From: Anthonomus grandis grandis
Taxonomy: Eukaryota; Arthropoda; Insecta; Coleoptera; Curculionidae
NCBI RefSeq assembly: GCF_022605725.1
Contig: NC_065549.1
Coordinates: 930,001 to 994,000, forward strand
Direction of reading: 5' to 3'
Length of the DNA stretch: 64,000 nt
The notes under the pieces are model-generated. The model searched no databases. It saw nothing but the letters and a program-made list of their open reading frames with translations, and was not told the origin of the DNA. Position numbers and translations under genes: made by a program. Below, piece by piece: positions 58,755 to 64,000 of this stretch. Positions within the stretch are counted from its first letter, which is position 1; each line of letters opens with the position of its first letter.

Positions 58755-59150
58755 GATTTATTTTTTATGCTTCCAGGCAATTATGTTTTCTTTGATTTTT
58801 TTGCAAGCAATTGAAATACTGTAGACTCCAACAGTATTTCATTTTCTACATAGCAGTTCAATTGTTTTTCGATTTGTTTCTGGGAATTAAATGCTTCTTC
58901 CAGGAGATTAAGTTTTTCTACTCCTTTCAGTGTCGAATGTTTCTTTGATATCTCCAGACATTTAATTTTTTAGAACTTTTAATAATTGCCTGGAAATAAT
59001 TTTCAAATTTTTTCCAGGCATATTCAATCCTTTTTCAATTTGTTCCAGGTAAGTGAATTCCTCTTTAACTTTTTGAAGTGAATTGAATTAAATTTGAATT
59101 TTCCCTCAATTTCTCTAAGACAGTTGAATTCTTCTTTCAATTTTGCCAAT
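58755..59150 (+). repeat. decayed satA-like repeat downstream of the kinase
   Basis: The core occurs repeatedly with much divergence: GCTTCCAGGCAATTATG, TCTTCCAGGAGATTAAG, TCTCCAGACATTTAATT, ATTGCCTGGAAATAA, TTTTCCAGGCATATTCA and GTTCCAGGTAAGTGAAT. Spacing is irregular, 50-120 bp. It looks like an old or ancestral form of the satellite that fills the intron. Confidence 0.55.
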
Positions 59151-59233
59151 CAATTAAATGTAATAAATATTTGACAAACTCGTATAATCAAGTGCCCCTT
59201 TTAAAAAAAAAATCGTTGCATGAACAATTTAGT

Positions 59234-59475
59234 TTAATCTGGATAATTCCACAAATAAGCATTCTCTTGATTTTGTTGATTTATTACCTGAGACTTTAGA
59301 GGAGGGGTATCAAGTACATGCATGTAAACAAATACTTTTCTATCAAGGTTTTGCCAAGTTAAATCATGATCTTTTAATATATAAAGTAAATAAAGCAAAT
59401 GTTTATCTTTATAAATGTTGTAGACACCAGAAGGTATCGGAGGTTTCACATTTGGCGTCGCATTACTAAATGGTA
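59234..59475 (-). CDS. unrecognised minus-strand ORF, cut at a transposon end
   Basis: 71 codons from the first Met (MKPPIPSGVYNIYKDKHLLY, TWQNLDRKVFVYMHVLD, NAYLWNYPD, stop at 59234). The frame stays open upstream (SNATPNV) up to the TA at 59476, where the DUF4817-type element begins. The residue composition resembles real protein. An internal CAG|GTAATA after PLKSQ could be a splice donor. I do not know the family. It may be the last exon of a gene or mobile element interrupted by the transposon; no continuation is evident beyond 60480. Confidence 0.3.
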
Positions 59476-59477
59476 TA

Positions 59478-60480
59478 CAGGGTGATTTTCAACCAATGCG
59501 CATAAACTTGGGAAATGGTAGATGAAGATCAATAATGAGTAATAATGAGAAAAAAATGTAGTAAAATATTTTTGGTTTCCGAAATAAAGTTAAACAAATG
59601 TCAACAGAACGTGTATCAGACGAACTTATTTTGTTTATTAATAACTGATAGAAAAGTCATAGTTTGGAATTTCTTGTTTGGAATCTTCAGCAGTACTTAG
59701 TTTGTTGGTCGTTATTTTCACACGCACAAAATAAAAGCGTCAAATGTAATGGCGCACATTTTTACATACGAAGAACTTGTCGACATGGTTTTGGTTTACG
59801 GAGAAACGCATCAGAATGCAATAGCAGCAGCTGATCTGTATGCCTAAAGAGTTCCCCGAAGATATCACTTGAGACGTGGGGCTTTCTTACGTGTTATTCA
59901 GCGGGGTAGAGAAACACAGCGGCCGCGGCCTGGACAAGATGGAGGAGCTATGAGACCTAGGCACATTCTAAATCTGGAGGAGGATATTTTAGAAGTTATC
60001 GAAGAATAACCTGGAATTAGCACTAGGACAATTGCAGCGCGATTTGAAATATAGCAATCTAAAAGTTGGTAAATTTTAAGGCACGAGTTGCTGTACCCGT
60101 TTTATGTTGTTACATCACCAGCAGTTAAGCCCAAACTTTACCATGAACATTCTAGTTACGGATGAGGCATATTTTTTCGCGCAATGGAATTTTCAACTTT
60201 CATAACACTCATTACTGGACTTTGGAAACGTTTTTCTGTAATTCTGTATGTATGGGCTGGAATTCTGAACGGGATGCTCATCGGACCTTTTATTCTGGAA
60301 AATCGTTTGACTGGTGCTCGGTATTTAGAATTTTTGCGCAACAATTTACCAGTGCTCCTTGAAAATGTGAATCTCAACGTTAGGCAGAACATGTGGTTTC
60401 TTCATGATGGTGCTCCACCACATTTTTCACCACCAGTGTGACAACATTTAGATCGTATGTTTCCCGGACGCGTATTCACC
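59478..60480 (+). pseudogene. DUF4817-type mariner-like transposase pseudogene
   Basis: Starts at a TA-flanked terminus, CAGGGTGATTTTCAACC. The ATG at 59750 reads MAHIFTYEELVDMVLVYGET, a DUF4817 helix-turn-helix start, continuing with stops through RETQRPRPGQ and ISTRTIAARFEI. Later pieces in other frames give ILVTDEAYF (first catalytic Asp), SVILYVWAGILNGMLIGPFI, LTGARYLEFLRNNLPVLLE and MWFLHDGAPPHF (second catalytic Asp). The sequence then stops near PGRVF at about 60475, before the third acid. At least three stops, missing segments and frame slips are present. No right terminus is visible. The missing C-terminal part is what survives in the separate remnant at 13.8-14.1 kb. Confidence 0.85.
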
Positions 60481-60670
60481 GACCATCTAGTGTTAATACC
60501 GTAATGAGGATTCATCGAGGCTGATTGGTCAAATTTAATTTGAGATGACGTATATGACGTATGTCGATACTTAAAACTCTTAAACTCGAACTCGTGTTTC
60601 GTGTTCGTGGTTCGTCTTTCGTTTGTTCGGCGTTATAGGGTGTTGTTGTTGTTGTTGTTAAAATCTCAAA
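60480..60670 (+). promoter_or_regulatory. probable 5' leader/promoter of the MULE gene
   Basis: Mixed-composition DNA with TGACGTATATGACGTATGTC (direct repeats of TGACGTAT), then TTCGTGTTCGTGGTTCGTCTT and a GTT microsatellite (60643-60660) just before the ATG at 60671. No TATA box is obvious. The role is inferred from position. Confidence 0.3.
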
Positions 60671-61242
60671 ATGTATGATTTAACAAATGTAATTACGAAA
60701 CTAAATGAGACGTTTTGTGTTGTGCTAGAGAAATCCGAAAAAGAATGTGCTACTTTGCAGACCAACGTTAATTCTGAAGAAGAGGTTAAAACATTTTTGT
60801 CGGTATTTAGCGACATAGCCAAAACAAACGATTAGATCGTATCATAATGTACCTTCTCCACATAGATAGGTGCATTATATTATTTCTTGTCTATGGGTAG
60901 GTGCTTGACAGCATACGAATTAATTTGGCTTTTTGTATTTTTTTAATGATTTTTTTATACGAATTCCTTACCTTACTAATATCCTTTTAGAATGGTGTTT
61001 CACAAAGCTTGGTTATGTCATCACAGTTGTAAACATAAGTCCATCCACCAGAAAACAGAGAGAAATACTGGATATAGCGCTGCATTGGATATTAAAATCA
61101 AATTAAATACTGTTAATACTCGCCGCAGTGATAAATATTTGGCTAGATCTCCACCAGTATGTGTAGTTGTGAGATTAAAAAATAAGCACAACCACAATAT
61201 TCATACAAGTAGTGCTTTAAGATTACTTAGGGTATCAAAAGA
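60671..61242 (+). pseudogene. MULE transposase, N-terminal exons
   Basis: Exon 1 begins at ATG 60671 (MYDLTNVITKLNETFCVV) and is open for 54 codons to TAG at 60833; the next codons read IVS. In related proteins a Trp often lies in this TxTxWIV region, so the stop may be a TGG-to-TAG change (inference). After an apparent intron ending in TATCCTTTTAG, exon 2 (about 60991-61242) encodes MVFHKAWLCHHSCKHKS and VCVVVRLKNKHNHNIHTSS, with several Cys/His residues as in the zinc-binding N-terminus of MULE proteins. It ends at a strong donor, AAAGAG|GTATGT. Confidence 0.6.
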
Positions 61243-61308
61243 GGTATGTGTGGCAGTCAAATAGCTATACCTACTTAGGTTAATTTTATTTGATATTTAA
61301 TTTTTTAG

Positions 61309-61834
61309 ACCATTTCTATATTTGAAAGTTACTTTGTTAGTGGCCTGTCGGCATCTGAGGCTATTTCAATGCACGAAAGTAAATTGCTTCTAGAAGAAAA
61401 AGATTATACAGTATTAGCCGACTCATCTGTTAACCCAACGCATCGACAGGTTCAAACACTTCACGATAATTGGAGAAATAACAATTTTGGGTCATATATG
61501 GATCCTTTTGAGAAATTAAAAGAAAAATTGCCAGAGTATAACAAAGAAGAAGTTATTGTTTCGTTTAAAGAAGAGCCTCCATGATGTGTTCTCAGCCACT
61601 GGAATTATGCAAAGAGCGCAAATGTTACATACATCTCAAGAAATTATATTTTGTGATTCGTTTGCAAGCTGTGATACAAGGCAATCTACAATAACTATTA
61701 TGATGGCACCTACCAAAGCAGGAGCAGTACCCATCGCCATCTTGATTCATGAAAGTCAAATGGAAACATCCTACACTAGTGCATTTTCTTTCATGAAATC
61801 CACATATCCTACATGCTTCGGAGGCATAATACTG
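61309..61834 (+). pseudogene. MULE transposase, exon with first catalytic block
   Basis: The acceptor TTTTTTAG at 61308 joins in phase: TISIFESYFVSGLSASEAIS, then LADSSVNPTHRQVQTLHDNW and FGSYMDPFEKLKEKLPEYN. A one-base slip near 61555 (first frame stops at 61584) leads to VFSATGIMQRAQMLHTSQ and EIIFCDSFASCDTRQS, where the Asp is the first catalytic acid of the MULE domain, followed by APTKAGAVPIAILIHESQME. It ends near CT|GTAATT at 61833; the phase to the next exon is off by one, a further defect or a misplaced donor. Confidence 0.75.
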
Positions 61835-61862
61835 TAATTTTAACTTAATATTATTTTTTTAG

Positions 61863-62045
61863 TCACCTATGTTGTTTATGACTGATGATGGAACAGCTGA
61901 AAAAAATTCACTGAAAACTGTCTGGCCTTCTTTACAACAGTTGTTATGCCATTTCCATGTAGGTCAAGCTGAATGGCGATGGTTACATTCAAACACCAAA
62001 ATACCAAAGGATAAAAAGCAAGAATTAATGCTAATGTTCAAGAAG
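61863..62045 (+). pseudogene. MULE transposase, exon with second catalytic block
   Basis: Follows TTTTTTTAG at 61862. Reads SPMLFMTDDGTAEKNSL, then VWPSLQQLLCHFHVGQAEWR: the conserved MULE block with the second catalytic Asp (MTDD) and the CHFHV motif. It ends at AAGAAG|GTAAAT, a good donor, in phase 0 with the next exon. Confidence 0.82.
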
Positions 62046-62562
62046 GTAAATATTGTTTAAAAGTTCACTACTTGATTCACTACATTTTTACCAATACCTC
62101 TTCGAATACCCCTAAAAAATACAAACTTATATACCTTTCTTAACAGTAGCATAAAACTTATGTAGGTACCTATGCAAAATTTTAGCCAATGTATGTTTAG
62201 TATTTATAAAAGTGAGGTAGGTAAAAAACTAAAGCGACAAACAAACAAGTCGTAAGACTTCTTGGGATTTTTTATTTGACACTTTAAATAATTAAGGTCA
62301 AAAGTCAAATAAGAAAACCCTAAGATTTCTCAGGATTTTGTTTGTTTGATGCTTTAGCTTTTCACTTCACTTTTATAAAAATTAAACATTTAAATTGGCT
62401 GAAGTTTTGCGTAAGCTGGCTATAAAACGTGTTAATTTAAATAAGAGTTAAAAACTCTCTAGATATGCAAACGTTTTTTTATTATTGCTAAAAAGGTAGT
62501 TTAAGTTTGTACTTCTTTGGAATATCGGTAAAAGTGCTAAAAATAATTATTACTTGGTGTAG
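62046..62562 (+). other. 517-bp intron of the MULE gene
   Basis: GTAAAT to TTGGTGTAG. It contains an inverted repeat, GTCGTAAGACTTCTTGGGAT at about 62250 against AAAACCCTAAGATTTCTCAG at about 62314, with GTTTGTTTGATGCTTTAGCTT mirroring AAAGCGACAAACAAACAA. This looks like a tiny foldback insertion within 62215-62375. Confidence 0.5.
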
Positions 62563-63449
62563 GTCATGTACACAACTGAACACGAAGAGTTAACTGAAAC
62601 TGTCAACAACATTCAATCATTGCATGGAAACTACCCTGAATTTGTCAGTCATTTTGACAAATTTTACGTTCGATGGACACTGTTTGCAAGAAAAGGAAAA
62701 TTGACTCAAAATAATTGTTTGTACAAAGTGCCAAGTGCGAAAGATTTAAATTGTAGTCATATAGTAGATCCTAAATTAGGTATTTGTGAATGTCATTTTA
62801 GTGCACAAGGTCGTTTTTGTAAACATCAGGCTTTTGTGTATAATTGTTTTCAATGTAGTTTGCCGAATTTGCTTTTAGTGTCTGCTAATGAAAGATATAA
62901 TTTAGGACAATTAGCATGGGAGAAAAATGTCCAGAACTTTCATTCTTTTTAGGTTTAAGCGAGGACATCCCTAATAACAGCGACGGCTCTTCCATCTCAT
63001 CCAGTAACCGCAATCGAATAAATATAAACCAAAGTCAAATTTTGGAGTGTGGAGAAAAAATGGCAAAACCGAGTGAAGTTTCATCTGAATATTATGAACA
63101 AATTTGTAGTGAGGTTGTAAAATTCATACCATTTCTACAGAACTTGCCATTGCATTTGAAAAAGAAGTTAAACCTTTGTATAGCAAAAATACACACCCAA
63201 GAACAGTTTAACAGTTTTGTTGCTACTGCGCTAGCTCAGGTGTCTCGGAATTTCAAAGGTGGTGCAGCTATTCGCGTTCAACTAACTTCTATTGCACGAA
63301 GAAGAAATGGAGTCACCAAGGGCTCAAAAAGAATAGCTGCTGGACGCCTTCCAACAAAATTTAAGTCTAACAGAGTTAAAAAAAGGCCAAGAAATTTACA
63401 TAAAAACATTATGGCAAATTTACCCAGTGCCAAATCTCATGGTAGATAA
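62563..63449 (+). pseudogene. MULE transposase, C-terminal exon with SWIM zinc finger
   Basis: VMYTTEHEELTETVNNIQSL opens the exon, then FYVRWTLFARKGKLTQNNC. CECHFSAQGRFCKH is a SWIM zinc finger (CxC, eight residues, CxH), the DNA-binding module typical of MULE transposases. The frame stops at 62950-62952, while a frame shifted by one base runs from about 62916 (ELSFFLGLSEDIPNNSDGSS) to TAG/TAA at 63449 with a basic tail (TKFKSNRVKKRPRNLHKN). Joining the two frames gives a natural protein, so one indel separates them. Gene remains are extensive, hence fairly young, but it is broken in at least three places. No terminal inverted repeats were found. Confidence 0.8.
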
Positions 63450-63692
63450 CTAATCAATAAATTGGTAGCTGCTAACCTTTTTGTGTATTGATATTATCTA
63501 ATTTTTCTAATATGAAAATAAGATTGTTAACTAAACCCAATGTTACGTTCTGTGTTGTTATGTATCTTTGGAATGTGCCAGAGTTATCCACTTTATTTTC
63601 AATGCATGAAATAAAAAAGTTCGATAATATAACAACTTTATTTTATTTATTATTTTTATACAGTTTTTTACAAGTTTAACAAAATAAATCAT
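63450..63692 (+). other. 3' flank of the MULE gene
   Basis: AT-rich. AATAAAAAAG at about 63611 and AATAAATC at 63683 are possible polyadenylation signals. No coding motif; the 63-codon frame at 63488-63679 has none. Confidence 0.35.
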
Positions 63693-63807
63693 TTATTTAC
63701 TGACAGAAGGATCTTTCACTCGCTTTACAACGTAACATTCTTGATCATTGTCAAACTCAAAATTTCATTCTTCATAATAAGTTGTTAAAAAACCATAATC
63801 AATCAAA
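63693..63807 (-). pseudogene. possible coding tail, minus strand, unrecognised
   Basis: The minus strand reads CLIDYGFLTTYYEE, a TGA at 63762-63764, then NFEFDNDQECYVVKRVKDPS and VSK with TAA at 63693-63695. The composition and TAA followed by AT-rich DNA suggest the end of an old reading frame facing the MULE gene. Too short to identify; could be chance. Confidence 0.25.
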
Positions 63808-64000
63808 CATTATATTTTTTTTAAAAATTCACAATATCTACATCTTTACATCAGAAATACGGATCACGAGCAGAAAAAAGTAGTACGTAGTGTTACAGTT
63901 TTTTTTATGAATGATTAAATTTATCTAGTTATAGTTGAAATTAAATTGAGTAATGCAATCTTATGCCCACAAAATCATAAAGATTGAGAGAAATAATTAT
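63808..64000. other. end of window, nothing recognised
   Basis: AT-rich DNA without repeats or coding motifs that I can identify. Confidence 0.3.

Noticed and set aside
1..64000. tRNA, rRNA or other structural RNA genes
   Set aside because: I looked for A/B-box-like promoters and conserved rRNA phrases by eye and saw none that were convincing; a covariance-model search would be needed to exclude small ones.

Overview
The window is AT-rich animal DNA, almost certainly from an insect genome. It contains one intact host gene of the insect ecdysteroid-kinase-like (CHK kinase) family, insect-type transposon remains (DUF4817/mariner-like, Tc1, PIF/Harbinger, MULE, DUF7869, CR1/Jockey-like, Copia), spliceosomal introns, and several unrelated satellite families. 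A beetle would fit, but the sequence alone does not settle the order.

Left part (1-27 kb). A 150-180 bp satellite (called satB here) fills 1-3.66 kb in one orientation and 5.3-8 kb in the other. Two broken pieces of a non-LTR retrotransposon are embedded in it: a PHD-finger ORF1 at 2.4 kb and an endonuclease/reverse-transcriptase piece at 5.6-6.9 kb. Next come low-copy DNA with GC-richer islands, a 356-bp tandem repeat (9.3-11.1 kb, with a stray piece at 17.5 kb), a large inverted-repeat transposon remnant (13.2-14.7 kb), and a candidate 1.8-kb transposon (14.7-16.5 kb) with a textbook Harbinger MITE inside (15637-16216, TAA target duplication). They are followed by a degenerate repeat with a conserved dyad (17.9-19.3 kb), a Copia integrase scrap, and a nearly intact Tc1 element (23095-24898) whose transposase is broken only by one in-frame stop.

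Middle (27.4-58.7 kb). A 182-bp satellite array of about 25 monomers with six-monomer higher-order structure ends against a truncated DUF7869-type coding fragment (32.0-32.8 kb). The single intact host gene then begins. Exon 1 (33425-33866) and exon 2 (57901-58706) join in phase into a 415-residue CHK/EcKL kinase-like protein. The roughly 24-kb intron between them is almost wholly repeats: satA (core TTCCAGGCAGTTGAA, laid out in both orientations so that monomers are self-complementary), satB, a 590-bp block in three copies, a hairpin-bearing block of about 300 bp in five copies, and two palindromic MITEs.

Right part (58.7-64 kb). Behind the kinase polyadenylation signal lie a decayed satA-like stretch, an unrecognised minus-strand ORF cut off at a transposon end, a DUF4817-type transposase pseudogene, and a multi-exon MULE transposase with SWIM finger carrying several frame breaks. 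No RNA gene or CRISPR array was recognised. The most unusual material is the self-complementary satA system with its repeated hairpin block inside the kinase intron, and the unclassified 14.7-16.5 kb element.
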